From contig NZ_JAGGPW010000006.1 of NCBI RefSeq assembly GCF_018613655.1, positions 1-55,858 on the forward strand: DNA of 55,858 nucleotides. Direction: 5' to 3'. Positions 1-8,194 of this stretch are shown piece after piece. The translations under genes and the position numbers were made by a program. Under the pieces are notes generated by a model that saw nothing but the letters and a program-made list of their open reading frames with translations, did not search any database and was not told where the DNA came from. This DNA is from Planococcus sp. ISL-109. Lineage in GTDB: Bacteria > Bacillota > Bacilli > Bacillales_A > Planococcaceae. Numbering within the stretch: position 1 is the first letter of the stretch; each line of letters starts with the position of its first letter.

Positions 1-145
1 TTAAATTTAAAAAACAGAAAAAATGGTCGGTAAAGTCGTCTACACTTTTTTAAAAGTGCGATTTATGAAATTGATTCATGTAAGTGGTATAAGATATTCT
101 GCAAAAAGCAGCTTGCTCAATTCGCTCTGCATTCGCAGCATCGCA

Positions 146-180
146 AATGAATAGGTTCAGCTTCCCCTCGCTTATTCATT
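146..180. repeat. Palindromic intergenic element, left copy
   Basis: The arms AATGAATAgG and GCTTATTCATT enclose a 14-15 base GC-rich loop. Almost the same element lies at 55823-55858 in inverted orientation. It sits between GC-rich sequence (about 105-145) and the first gene. The rest of 1-254 is AT-rich, and I see no gene in it. Confidence 0.7.
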
Positions 181-254
181 CCCTCACTTTAATTTCTATT
201 ATAGCGTTTTTCGGGTATGCTGAAGACAAGGAAACAGCAAAAGGAGTCGTTATT

Positions 255-884
255 ATGGGAATTCATCGCTTTTTTACGTCATTGAATGATTTGGAACGAA
301 TCATCCGTGCTCCAGGAAGGTTCAAGTTTGAAGAACATAATGTGGCTGCGCATTCCTGGAAAGTCAGCCAATATGCCATGTTCTTCGCCACGATTGAAGA
401 GCGTGCGGGGCGCCCTATTGATTGGAAATCCCTCTACGAACGGACCATCAACCATGACTTTGCAGAAGTATTTATCGGGGACATCAAAACTCCAGTGAAA
501 TATGCCTCGCCGGAACTCAAAGAGATTCTCGCGAAAGTCGAAGAAGGAATGATGGAAAAATTCATCCTGAAGGAAATTCCGGAAGAGTTCCAAGAAGTGT
601 TTTTTGAACGCATGAAAGAAGGCAAAGACGGTTCGCTAGAAGGGCTCCTCTTGGAATTCGCTGATAAACTCGATCAGTTTTATGAAGCATTTGCCGAATT
701 GAAGCGCGGCAATACCGACAAGGAATTTTTGAAAATGTACCGGATCGCGCTCAGCAAAATTCTTGATCTGCCGCTCACCGCCAGCGTCACCTATTTCCGT
801 GAAGCCATACTCGATGACATCATGACAGAAGATACAGCAATCGACGTACGAAAAGTTACAAAGCGCGTTCTCGAAGCGCATTAA
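255..884 (+). CDS. YfbR-like HD-domain 5'-nucleotidase/phosphohydrolase
   Basis: This is a 209-residue protein of the HD phosphohydrolase superfamily, most like E. coli YfbR, which dephosphorylates deoxyribonucleoside 5'-monophosphates in the cytoplasm. The metal-binding set is visible: His33, the His67-Asp68 doublet (NHDFAEVFIGD, followed by KTPVKY, as in YfbR) and Asp137 in EFADKLDQFYEAF. An upstream in-frame ATG at 147 would add 36 residues, but those codons cross a palindromic repeat and look like a false signal peptide. The ATG at 255 has AAAAGGAG about 8 bases upstream and begins where the family homology begins. Function is assigned by family and not tested. Confidence 0.85.
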   Translation: MGIHRFFTSLNDLERIIRAPGRFKFEEHNVAAHSWKVSQYAMFFATIEERAGRPIDWKSLYERTINHDFAEVFIGDIKTPVKYASPELKEILAKVEEGMMEKFILKEIPEEFQEVFFERMKEGKDGSLEGLLLEFADKLDQFYEAFAELKRGNTDKEFLKMYRIALSKILDLPLTASVTYFREAILDDIMTEDTAIDVRKVTKRVLEAH

Positions 885-938
885 TGTAATTCCTCAGCAC
901 CAATAGGCAATTTATGATAGATTAGAAGAAAATACTTC

Positions 939-971
939 GGAGGTGAATCCCTTACTTAAGGGAATTTATTG
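939..971 (+). promoter_or_regulatory. Ribosome site separated from a TTG start by a perfect hairpin
   Basis: GGAGGTGA (939-946) is 22 bases before the TTG start at 969, which is too far for normal initiation. Between them is a perfect 7-bp inverted repeat, TCCCTTA CT TAAGGGA (948-963). If the hairpin folds, the effective spacing falls to about 6 bases. The right arm, AAGGGA, could instead act as a weak second ribosome site. Confidence 0.55.
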
Positions 972-2285
972 GACCCCATACTTTTACTGAATTTAGCTCT
1001 TCTTATATTACTCATCGCATTAACCGCATTTTTTGTCGGCACGGAATTCGCCGTGGTCAAAGTCCGCATGTCACGCATCGAGCAATTGATCGAGGAAGGC
1101 GATAAACGGGCTCTGTTGGTCAAAAAAGTCGTCAATGACCTGGATTATTATCTGTCTGCCTGCCAGCTCGGCATCACCGTCACCGCTCTCGGCCTTGGGT
1201 GGCTCGGAGAACCGACAGTCGAACGGCTCATGCACCCGCTCTTCGATTGGCTCGGCGTTCCTTCAGCCGTCTCGACAATCGTTTCGTTTGCGCTCGCGTT
1301 TGCGCTCGTGACCTTTTTGCACGTAGTCATCGGCGAGCTGGCACCGAAGTCACTGGCGCTTCAATTTGCGGAACGGATGACTTTGGCACTTGCTCCAGCT
1401 TTGTATATTTTCGGGAAAATCATGTACCCGTTCATTTTTGTTTTGAACGGCTCTGCGCGCCTGCTGTTGCGCATGTTCGGCGTGGAACCTGCCGGCGAGC
1501 AGCAAGCCCATTCCGAAGAAGAACTGAAAATCATTATGGCGCAGAGCTTCCAAAGCGGAGAAATCAACCAGACCGAGCTTTCCTATATGCAGAACATCTT
1601 TGCATTTGATGAGCGCAGCGCCAAAGACGTGATGATTCCGCGCACGCAAATGATTGCCTTCGCGGATGATTTGTCGACAGAGGAACTGCTTACGGAACTC
1701 CGTGAGCACCGCTTTACGCGCTATCCGATTGCACGTGATGGCGACAAAGATGATCTGATCGGTTTTATCAACGCCAAAGAAGTGCTGACGCATTACGCAA
1801 TCCATAACGATGTCCAGATGACCGAACTGATTCATGACCTCCCGTATTTCCACGAAACGACGCCTCTTCAAATGGCGCTCGTGAAAATGCAGAAAGACCG
1901 CACTCACATTGCGTTGGTCATCGATGAATACGGCGGCACGTCCGGTTTGATTACGATGGAAGACATTCTCGAGGAAATTGTCGGGGAAATCCGCGATGAG
2001 TTCGATGAAGATGAAGAAGCTGAAATTATGAAAGAAAACGACAACCGTTACGTCGTAAATGGCCGCGTCCTGCTGAAGGATTTAGAAGAACGATTCGGCT
2101 TGAAGTTTGCAGACAGCGAAGAAATCGATACCATTGCCGGCTGGATGCAGCACCAGCTTATCGAAGCGGAAACTGGAGATTCGTTTGAAAAAGACGGATA
2201 CCTATGGTCGATTATCGCCATGGAAAACCATCATATTTTAAAAATCACTTTCGAAAAACTGGAAGAACCAGGAACGAATGCATAA
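969..2285 (+). CDS. Hemolysin-type CNNM/CorC (HCC) family membrane transporter
   Basis: This 438-residue protein has an N-terminal CNNM (DUF21) membrane domain with hydrophobic segments around residues 1-25, 60-80 and 95-155. A CBS pair follows (about 200-330, with VIDEYGGTSG near its end), then a C-terminal CorC_HlyC domain. The family includes B. subtilis MpfA/YhdP and YrkA, linked to Mg2+ export or cation balance. The TTG start at 969 is chosen because no in-frame ATG precedes the hydrophobic start. The unusual leader is listed separately. It is probably monocistronic, since a strong terminator follows the stop directly. Confidence 0.88.
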   Translation: MDPILLLNLALLILLIALTAFFVGTEFAVVKVRMSRIEQLIEEGDKRALLVKKVVNDLDYYLSACQLGITVTALGLGWLGEPTVERLMHPLFDWLGVPSAVSTIVSFALAFALVTFLHVVIGELAPKSLALQFAERMTLALAPALYIFGKIMYPFIFVLNGSARLLLRMFGVEPAGEQQAHSEEELKIIMAQSFQSGEINQTELSYMQNIFAFDERSAKDVMIPRTQMIAFADDLSTEELLTELREHRFTRYPIARDGDKDDLIGFINAKEVLTHYAIHNDVQMTELIHDLPYFHETTPLQMALVKMQKDRTHIALVIDEYGGTSGLITMEDILEEIVGEIRDEFDEDEEAEIMKENDNRYVVNGRVLLKDLEERFGLKFADSEEIDTIAGWMQHQLIEAETGDSFEKDGYLWSIIAMENHHILKITFEKLEEPGTNA

Positions 2286-2317
2286 ACAGATATGCCCTAG
2301 GGCATATCTGTTTTTTT
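2284..2317 (+). terminator. Rho-independent terminator after the CNNM/CorC gene
   Basis: A perfect 30-bp palindrome (arms AAACAGATATGCCCT and its complement) overlaps the stop codon and runs into seven T residues. Confidence 0.92.
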
Positions 2318-2408
2318 ATCGTTCAAGAAAAAGAGTGATTGACGGCTGGATGGTCTTTCTTTAGAATAGGAACAAATGTTCTTATTTTCTTCAAAGGGAG
2401 TGATGAAA

Positions 2409-2768
2409 ATGAAAAAAAACCAGCGTTTGACGGTCAAAGGAAATGTACTAGACCGAGGACAACTGAAATGGGGATCGCTCATGCTTCCGGAACACGTCCG
2501 CATGCTGCGTGAATGGGAAGCAGCAGACCCATCTAAAGAGAGGCCTCATCTTGACGAAGAGGAACTCAAATTATTGCAGGAAGAAATCGAAATCGCTTTC
2601 CAGCGGCAATGTGCTGTTGAAATTCGTTACTGGAATAACCGGCAGGCAGCTATTCCAGGTATCATCACAGCCATCGATATTTCCCACGGAATGCTCGAAG
2701 TGACATCCGGTAACTCCTCCACCCGAATCGCTTTTTCGGACCTCCACGGCATTCGCCTATTGGATTAG
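2409..2768 (+). CDS. YolD-like family protein
   Basis: This 119-residue protein has the YolD family layout. An RGQLKWGSLMLPEH motif lies near the N-terminus, then a charged helix (LDEEELKLLQEEIEIAF) and a C-terminal beta-rich segment with HGIRLLD. YolD genes usually sit beside the UV-repair polymerase gene uvrX/yqjW, and no such partner lies here. ATGs at 2376, 2403 and 2409 share the frame. AAGGGAGTGA is best spaced (about 8 bases) for 2409. The function of the family is unknown. Confidence 0.75.
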   Translation: MKKNQRLTVKGNVLDRGQLKWGSLMLPEHVRMLREWEAADPSKERPHLDEEELKLLQEEIEIAFQRQCAVEIRYWNNRQAAIPGIITAIDISHGMLEVTSGNSSTRIAFSDLHGIRLLD

Positions 2769-2878
2769 GCGGATGGTGACACCAGGCAATTTTGTAGACT
2801 GTTTTCTCTTTTCAGGGTTAAGCACCTATAGAATTGGGCATACAATAATTAACTATCAGAAAAATGGAGGTTAATTAG

Positions 2879-3769
2879 ATGAGCAAAGTGACGTCTTATG
2901 CCAAGGAACTTGGCCAAGAATTCAAGAAAGACAATGCGACGACACTTGCGGCAGCCCAGGCTTATTATTATCTACTAGCAATTGTCCCTTTATTGATTTT
3001 GCTCCTGGCCATACTGCCGTATTTACAGCTTGACCCGCAGCGGGTAGTCGATTTCATCGGCAGCATCCTACCAGGGGAAGTCGCAGCTACGTTTGAAGAA
3101 AATATCATCAGTGTCGTGACGACACCATCCGGCGGTCTACTGACTTTCGGTATCTTGGGTACGCTCTGGTCGGCATCCAATGCAATGACCGCTTTTATAG
3201 ACGCGACGAACAAAGCGTACGACGTGGAAGAAACCCGTTCGTTCATCAAGAAAAAAGGAATGGCGATCATCTTGACTATTTTTATGCTGGTTGCTGTCAT
3301 CGTTGCACTTGTCCTGCCGATTTTTGGCGGTGCAATCATCAATATGATCACCGAGTTCCTGAACTTGCCTCAGCAAACAGAAATCATCTTCCAAGTACTT
3401 CGCTGGGTCATTTCTATTGCAGTCATGAGCATCGTGTTGGCTTGCCTTTACAAATTCGCGCCGAATAAAAGCTTCCCATTCAAGGAAGTCTTGGTCGGTG
3501 CTTTGATTGCCACGATTCTTTGGCAGCTTGTTTCTCTTGGATTCTCTTTCTACGTCTCAAACTTCGGAAACTTTTCCGCTACCTACGGAAGCCTTGGTGG
3601 TTTGATCATCTTGATTCTTTGGTTCTTCCTGACAGGCTTGATTCTCGTAGTCGGTGCTGAAATCAATGCGATTCTTCACCGTCACAAACATGCCGAAAGC
3701 GATGCAGAAGAAAGTAAATTGCAAAACGCAGAATCTGGTGGCACAGAGTCATCGATGAATAAGTATTAA
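2879..3769 (+). CDS. YihY/virulence factor BrkB family membrane protein
   Basis: This 296-residue integral membrane protein has about six hydrophobic segments, including residues 25-50, 85-105, 120-150, 165-195, 205-230 and 240-260. The family signatures are the AAQAYYYLLAIVPLLILL start and a conserved NFGNFSATYGSLGG segment before the last helix. BrkB/YihY proteins (B. subtilis YfkH) are inner-membrane proteins, once misnamed RNase BN, whose transport role is unsettled. ATGGAGG lies 8 bases before the ATG. The acidic tail is dispensable-looking. It is probably a single-gene unit ending in the shared terminator. Confidence 0.85.
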   Translation: MSKVTSYAKELGQEFKKDNATTLAAAQAYYYLLAIVPLLILLLAILPYLQLDPQRVVDFIGSILPGEVAATFEENIISVVTTPSGGLLTFGILGTLWSASNAMTAFIDATNKAYDVEETRSFIKKKGMAIILTIFMLVAVIVALVLPIFGGAIINMITEFLNLPQQTEIIFQVLRWVISIAVMSIVLACLYKFAPNKSFPFKEVLVGALIATILWQLVSLGFSFYVSNFGNFSATYGSLGGLIILILWFFLTGLILVVGAEINAILHRHKHAESDAEESKLQNAESGGTESSMNKY

Positions 3770-3815
3770 ACCAAAAAGCCATCCGCTTAAAAACAAGCGG
3801 ATGGCTTTTTGGTTT
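3768..3815. terminator. Bidirectional terminator between brkB-like and dipeptidase genes
   Basis: Long perfect arms (AAACCAAAAAGCCATCCGCTT and complement) surround a 6-base loop, with A and T runs on both sides, so it can serve both convergent genes. It overlaps the stop codon of the minus-strand dipeptidase. Confidence 0.92.
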
Positions 3816-4782
3816 ATCTCGGATGATTTTGTGAGATGCCGGGCCGGTGTTCCAGAAAGTTGCGGAACGCAAAACCTTCCACTTGCGTTTCCGTATAGCG
3901 TTTTTGAAGCGCCTCGATCAAATGCGGATATGCCGAAGCGTTCTCAAGCCCCGCGACATGATCAAAAATACCGTCGAAATCTGAGCCTAAGCCGATATGC
4001 CGTTCGCCTCCAAGTGCACACATATGATCGATGTGGCACAATAAGTCATCAATGCTCGCCGGCCGGCTGTCTTGAATGATGAAGTCCGGACAAAACACAA
4101 CATCGATCAAGCCGCCACGTGCAAACATTGCTTCGATTTGCCGATCGTCCAAGTTCCTAGGATGATCGCATAATTTCCTTGCGTTCGAATGGCTGGCAAA
4201 CGGATAATCAGCGAACTCCAGCACATCCCAAAACCCAGCTGGCGATAAATGCGACACATCGGTTAAAATACCATGTTCATTGTTGAGCCCAACGACTTGC
4301 TTGCCGAGCAGCGTCAAACCACCTGACCTTGGCTCCAAGGCACCATCCGCACAAAGATTCGCGTAGTTCCAAGTCAAGCCAAGCGACAGCATGCCGAGAC
4401 GGTACAGATGGCGCAGCTTGGAGAGGTCGTTGCCGAAGGCGTCCGCTCCTTCAAGCGACAGCACCGCCCCGATTTCACCTTGCTTCAAAGCATCGATGTC
4501 GTTCCATTGCCGGATATGCTTCATCAACGGCTGGCCGAGCACCTCACTGTAAAACAAATCGATTTGCTCTAACGCATGCTGCCATTTCTCATTATCCGGG
4601 AGCTCCGGATGGACGAATATCGCAAAAAATTGCACTTTCACGCCCCCTTGCTGCAAGCGCAGAAAACTGCTGTCGAGCTCTTCAGCATCCTTGTACTCTA
4701 TCGGCTTTTCGCGAAACAGTTCATTGCGCTTGCTTACCTGAAGCTTTAAAAGCGCATCGCAATGCGTATCGATAATGTGCAC
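3814..4782 (-). CDS. Membrane dipeptidase (peptidase family M19)
   Basis: This 322-residue metallopeptidase of the renal dipeptidase family hydrolyses dipeptides with a binuclear zinc site. The first zinc motif DTHCDAL (His7, Asp9) lies at the N-terminus. Further family segments are DVSHLSPAGFWDV, FASHSNARKLC and HIGLGSDFDGI. The start is GTG and follows the TGA stop of the upstream amidotransferase gene directly (TGAGTG), with GAGGGAGATGAG as ribosome site. The two genes are surely co-transcribed, which suggests joint processing of gamma-glutamyl peptides or cell-wall-derived peptides. Confidence 0.88.
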   Translation of the reverse strand: MHIIDTHCDALLKLQVSKRNELFREKPIEYKDAEELDSSFLRLQQGGVKVQFFAIFVHPELPDNEKWQHALEQIDLFYSEVLGQPLMKHIRQWNDIDALKQGEIGAVLSLEGADAFGNDLSKLRHLYRLGMLSLGLTWNYANLCADGALEPRSGGLTLLGKQVVGLNNEHGILTDVSHLSPAGFWDVLEFADYPFASHSNARKLCDHPRNLDDRQIEAMFARGGLIDVVFCPDFIIQDSRPASIDDLLCHIDHMCALGGERHIGLGSDFDGIFDHVAGLENASAYPHLIEALQKRYTETQVEGFAFRNFLEHRPGISQNHPR

Positions 4783-5505
4783 TCACTCATCTCCCTCTTC
4801 AAGACATGCGGTAATGAACCCGTCAAAAATGCGCAGAGACGCTGCGTCCCCTGCCCGCGCCATATTTTCCGGATGCCATTGCACGCCGAGTGCAAAAGGA
4901 TGTTCTTTGCTTTCAATCGCTTCAATGACCCCATCTCTTGCGATTCCGGAAACGAGATAGCTGTCCGGAACTTTGCGGTTTGACTGATGGTGCCGGCTAT
5001 TCACTTTCAGCTTTAGTGAATCCGTCAGCCGGTGCAATAGCGAGCCTTCCCGAACCTCGACAAAATGTGAGCCATGCTCTTTCGGCGCACGCTGCTGATG
5101 CTGCAGCAAGTTGCCGGACATTTGCGACGGCGTATCCTGATACATATCCCCGCCAGCTGCGATATTCAAAATCTGGGCGCCGCGGCAGATCGCCAGCACC
5201 GGCTTATTCTTCTCCATCACTTTCTCCAACAGCTCGAGTTCAAAGCGATCGCGCGACGGAATAATCACACCAAGTCCCGGATGCGGCTCTTCGCCGAATA
5301 AGGTCGGGTCGATATCGTAGCCTCCTGCGAGGAACAAGCCATCGATATGCTCCGCAATTTCATCCAGCTCTAGAGCTGACGTAATATGCGGCAGCATAAT
5401 CGGCAATCCGCCAGCTCTGACAATCGCTTCGGTATCGGCCAGTTCTACCACGTATTCATCTTTCCCCAATTCCTTTGAAGCCGTTATGCCAATTATCGGT
5501 CTCAT
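4783..5505 (-). CDS. Gamma-glutamyl-gamma-aminobutyrate hydrolase family protein (peptidase C26)
   Basis: This 240-residue class I glutamine amidotransferase-like hydrolase is of the PuuD type. The nucleophile Cys107 is in PVLAICRGAQILNIA, and the histidine of the triad is in GVQWHPE near the C-terminus. N-terminal MRPIIGIT is typical of the family. The ATG at 5505 follows TTAGGAGTGGTGAAA. An upstream in-frame ATG at 5619 would add 38 unrelated residues, so I reject it. Substrates in this family are gamma-glutamyl amides, and the exact one here is not visible. It is the first gene of an operon with the M19 dipeptidase. Confidence 0.87.
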   Translation of the reverse strand: MRPIIGITASKELGKDEYVVELADTEAIVRAGGLPIMLPHITSALELDEIAEHIDGLFLAGGYDIDPTLFGEEPHPGLGVIIPSRDRFELELLEKVMEKNKPVLAICRGAQILNIAAGGDMYQDTPSQMSGNLLQHQQRAPKEHGSHFVEVREGSLLHRLTDSLKLKVNSRHHQSNRKVPDSYLVSGIARDGVIEAIESKEHPFALGVQWHPENMARAGDAASLRIFDGFITACLEEGDE

Positions 5506-6045
5506 TTTCACCACTCCTAAGTTGTTTGAATACTGAATATACTTACCATACAGAACTTTTTTCAGAATGAAAAGAGAAAGCAAGCTTTCCACAAAAGAAA
5601 CAGCCGACAGAAGACGCATAGTCTTCGCCCGCTGCTTGTTCGGAATCCACTTTTTTTCCGAGTTGCCTGCTTAGATAGTAGTAGTTTTTCTGTTAATATT
5701 AACGGCGCTCGTATTTCCAGCGTCATCAAGATATCCGCCGCCTCGCTTAGGGCCCCGCTTTCGCAGTGAGCCAGGAAGACCATCTGTCTCAATACTTCGC
5801 TTCACCCGTGAGCGCGAGATGGCTATTATAGTTCATTGAACCGCGGGTCTGATAAAGCATCTTCTTTGATATGATTCATCCGCAATCAGAAAACTAGCTT
5901 AGCTAGTATAGTAAATGCTGAAAAACACCTTTTCCCCTCACTTGTTATGATTATGATGAAGAAAAATGCAGCATCATTTTTATCGACAGAGAGATGTTTT
6001 CTGCTGCTTGCTGGTTTGAGAGGAGAAAGAAACTTTCAACCACTG
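5506..6045. other. Gene-poor stretch with no recognised gene
   Basis: No convincing CDS lies here. On the minus strand a TATAAT-like box (about 5832) with a poorly spaced TTATCA upstream could start a leader of about 320 bases for the amidotransferase operon. That leader has several GC-rich self-complementary runs (5630-5830) which I could not match to any riboswitch class. A perfect CTAGCT-T-AGCTAG palindrome lies near 5895. The segment around 5731-5760 resembles the GC-rich dispersed repeats described elsewhere. Confidence 0.4.
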
Positions 6046-6154
6046 TAAACCTAAAGCTGAAGCGGAAGGGGCTGCTCGGGGACTGGCGAGACAAATGTGG
6101 CGTGCTCTTTGCGGCACATTGGCTCGACGCCCGCCCCTCGGCAAGCATGCCCCT
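6046..6154. repeat. Structured dispersed repeat, copy A
   Basis: It begins with a 22-base block (6046-6067) that recurs with 3 mismatches at 6264-6285. A long interrupted hairpin follows (6067-6154). Paired arms include AGGGGC/GCCCCT, GGGG/CCCC, GGCG/CGCC, GAG/CTC and AATGTG/CACATT, and the apex is near 6105. It has no coding potential. Confidence 0.65.
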
Positions 6155-6263
6155 GAGCTCAAGCTCTACCCTCACTTTTTATATCCAACTCTTCTAGCAA
6201 ATCAAAATCCGCAACTGATTTCTGCTTGCAGTATCGAAAACACGATGCCCCTGCTTTCCACTC

Positions 6264-6330
6264 TAAACCTAGAGACGAAGCGGAAACTGCCGACTCCCTC
6301 GGGAAAGCGGCAGTTGAAGCGTAGTCTCAT
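6264..6330. repeat. Structured dispersed repeat, copy B
   Basis: It shares the 22-base lead block with copy A. The block is followed by a hairpin with arms AACTGCCG/CGGCAGTT and an inner CCC/GGG pair (about 6284-6315). The two copies share the lead and the hairpin style but not the hairpin sequence. Confidence 0.6.
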
Positions 6331-6408
6331 AGCCTAAGCTCATTAAACTGTAAAACGTAAAACTCTTTAACGCCTTGGAATAAAAAATTTCTAAACCCTA
6401 CTACTAAT

Positions 6409-7908
6409 TCACTCCGCTTCATAACTCGCAATAGCTTCTGCTATGGCGTTTTCAATTGGTGTGACGGTCGTCAAATCGTTGTTCAAGACGATCGCAAAGA
6501 TCAGCCGATCGCCGTCTTTGGTCGTCGCATAGCCGGACAAGGATGACACCGACGACAAGCTGCCTGTTTTCGCTTGGACATTGCCTTCTGCCGCCGTCCC
6601 TTTCATCCGGTTGCGCAGTGTGCCACCGACAAAACGCTCCGTTGCGCCAGCTACTGGCAGTGAGGCCAAATACGTATCAAACCAAGGCTCGCTTTGTACC
6701 GCGTACAATAATTGTGAAATCTCATTGGCCGGAATCAAGTTGACATGAGACATTCCCGAAGCATCGCGCAATTGAATCGTATCGACATTGACACCGAGAT
6801 CCCTAGAGACGGACTCCATCACATCAATCCCCGCATTCCAACTGCCTTCGCCGTTTACGACTCGGCCCATTTCCTTCGCCAAAGCTTCTCCGTGTGCGTT
6901 ATTGCTCAGTTTCATAAATGGAATCGACAGTTCCGCCAGTGTCATCGATTGATGCTCCACTAACAGATGGCTATTGTCCGGCGTGACGCCCATTTCCGTT
7001 GCCGACTGGCCAATCATATCGATTCCTGCCTTGTCCAGCGCTTTTGCAAACAAGCTGAGCGCATAGCCCGATGGCTCGTGGACCGCTATCCATTCACGTT
7101 TGCGCGTGCCTTGTTCCGGGATATTGCCTTCTACAACGATTTCATTCGTGCCGTGTTTTCTCGTGATGCTGACCGTTTTCGGCTCACCCGCTGCCACCGT
7201 TTTCGCGTTATTCACAATGGTCACATAATCGGTTTCCGGGGATAGGTTAATCTTTGCTTTGTCTCCAGCTGCCGTCCCTGCATTCGCTTCTACAATAATC
7301 GAACCTGTATCATAATCCGTATTCGGAGAAGCTGTCAGTGCAGAAACTTGCGCGCCGACATAATAAACTTCATTTTTCCAAGTCATATCCTCAGACAAGC
7401 GTTCATCGTCGAACCAACTGTCATCACCTATCAAATCGCCCTTCACTTTATGGATGCCTTGCGATTTCAGTTCTTCGGCAAAACGATCGAAATTCTCTTC
7501 AAGCAAAGTCGGATCGCCTTTTCCTTTCAAATATAAGTTGCCGTGCAAGACTTTACCTTTTAATTCGCCGTTCGTATGTATTTCTGTCGAGAACCGGTGA
7601 TCATCCCCCAAGCTCTCGAGTGCCGCTGCTAATGTGAACAATTTGATATTAGACGCCGGCTTTAGGCGGATATCACCAAAATGACCGTAAATTTTTTCCC
7701 CGCTGTCTGCTTTCCGAATGCTCACCCCCGCGAGCGCTCCGTCCAAACGTTCATCTTGCAAAATTTCGTTGACCTCGCTAGCTAATGTTGCGTATTTATC
7801 ATCTGCACCAACCAATCGCTCATCACTTCCCATCTGCAATGGCGACATTGCCAGCACTCCTGCTACAGTGAGCAAACCGGCAACTTTCCATCGACTTAGT
7901 TTTTCCAT
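6409..7908 (-). CDS. D-alanyl-D-alanine carboxypeptidase/endopeptidase (PBP4 type, peptidase S13)
   Basis: This 499-residue exported serine peptidase trims or cleaves peptidoglycan stem peptides outside the membrane. Residues 1-25 form a signal peptide (basic start, hydrophobic core GLLTVAGVLAMS). All three penicillin-binding motifs are present: SNIK at 86-89, SNN in the middle (KLSNNAHGEALAKE) and KTG near the C-terminus (VQAKTGSLSSVSSLSGY). Between the first two motifs is the long insertion domain typical of S13 enzymes such as B. subtilis DacC. GGAGG lies 7 bases before the ATG. The protein carries acidic residues but no obvious lipobox. Confidence 0.92.
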   Translation of the reverse strand: MEKLSRWKVAGLLTVAGVLAMSPLQMGSDERLVGADDKYATLASEVNEILQDERLDGALAGVSIRKADSGEKIYGHFGDIRLKPASNIKLFTLAAALESLGDDHRFSTEIHTNGELKGKVLHGNLYLKGKGDPTLLEENFDRFAEELKSQGIHKVKGDLIGDDSWFDDERLSEDMTWKNEVYYVGAQVSALTASPNTDYDTGSIIVEANAGTAAGDKAKINLSPETDYVTIVNNAKTVAAGEPKTVSITRKHGTNEIVVEGNIPEQGTRKREWIAVHEPSGYALSLFAKALDKAGIDMIGQSATEMGVTPDNSHLLVEHQSMTLAELSIPFMKLSNNAHGEALAKEMGRVVNGEGSWNAGIDVMESVSRDLGVNVDTIQLRDASGMSHVNLIPANEISQLLYAVQSEPWFDTYLASLPVAGATERFVGGTLRNRMKGTAAEGNVQAKTGSLSSVSSLSGYATTKDGDRLIFAIVLNNDLTTVTPIENAIAEAIASYEAE

Positions 7909-7920
7909 TTAACTTCCTCC

Positions 7921-7954
7921 TTTATTATGGTTTGTTAAAATGTACCATAATAAA
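7921..7954. promoter_or_regulatory. Perfect inverted repeat next to the carboxypeptidase ribosome site
   Basis: The arms TTTATTATGGT and ACCATAATAAA (11 bp, perfect) flank a 12-base AT-rich loop, immediately upstream of the GGAGG of the PBP4-type gene. No T-run follows in the reading direction, so it is not a terminator. An operator or an mRNA 5' hairpin is possible. A second, smaller inverted repeat (TACTATT/AATAGTA, 8000-8020) lies about 50 bases further upstream. Confidence 0.5.
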
Positions 7955-8100
7955 AAAAGGAATTTTCTGATATTTAAATAATCAGAACTATCGACTTACT
8001 ACTATTTTAAATTAATAGTAAAAAAAGCCAAATGAAACCCTTTAATTTCTGACAATTTCTTCAGGTTATGTTCTTTCAGCCTAGCTATTATCGTCCCCCC

Positions 8101-8138
8101 AAAAAAAGCCCGCATGGACAATGGGTCCATGCGGGCTT
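8101..8138 (-). terminator. Terminator downstream of the LacI relic
   Basis: Perfect 14-bp arms (AAGCCCGCATGGAC and complement) and a 5-base loop are followed on the minus strand by seven T residues. Confidence 0.9.
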
Positions 8139-8194
8139 CAGCTTTATTGCTGAATCTATTCCAACTCTCAACTGGAATCGAAGCTTCCACTTCT

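Noticed and set aside
147..254. N-terminal extension of the HD-domain gene from the ATG at 147, resembling a signal peptide
   Set aside because: The codons cross a palindromic repeat, no ribosome site precedes that ATG, and the family homology and a good AAAAGGAG fit the ATG at 255.
5506..5619. Longer start of the C26 hydrolase gene at 5619
   Set aside because: The added 38 residues are unrelated to the family, while GGAGTGGTG is well spaced for 5505.
5562..5792. Minus-strand open frame of 76 codons upstream of the C26 gene
   Set aside because: No ribosome site, no recognised domain, and unusual composition from GC-rich repeats.
5951..6337. Several overlapping open frames between 5.9 and 6.3 kb
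   Set aside because: They follow the palindromic repeats on both strands, have no ribosome sites, and show no protein-like conservation.
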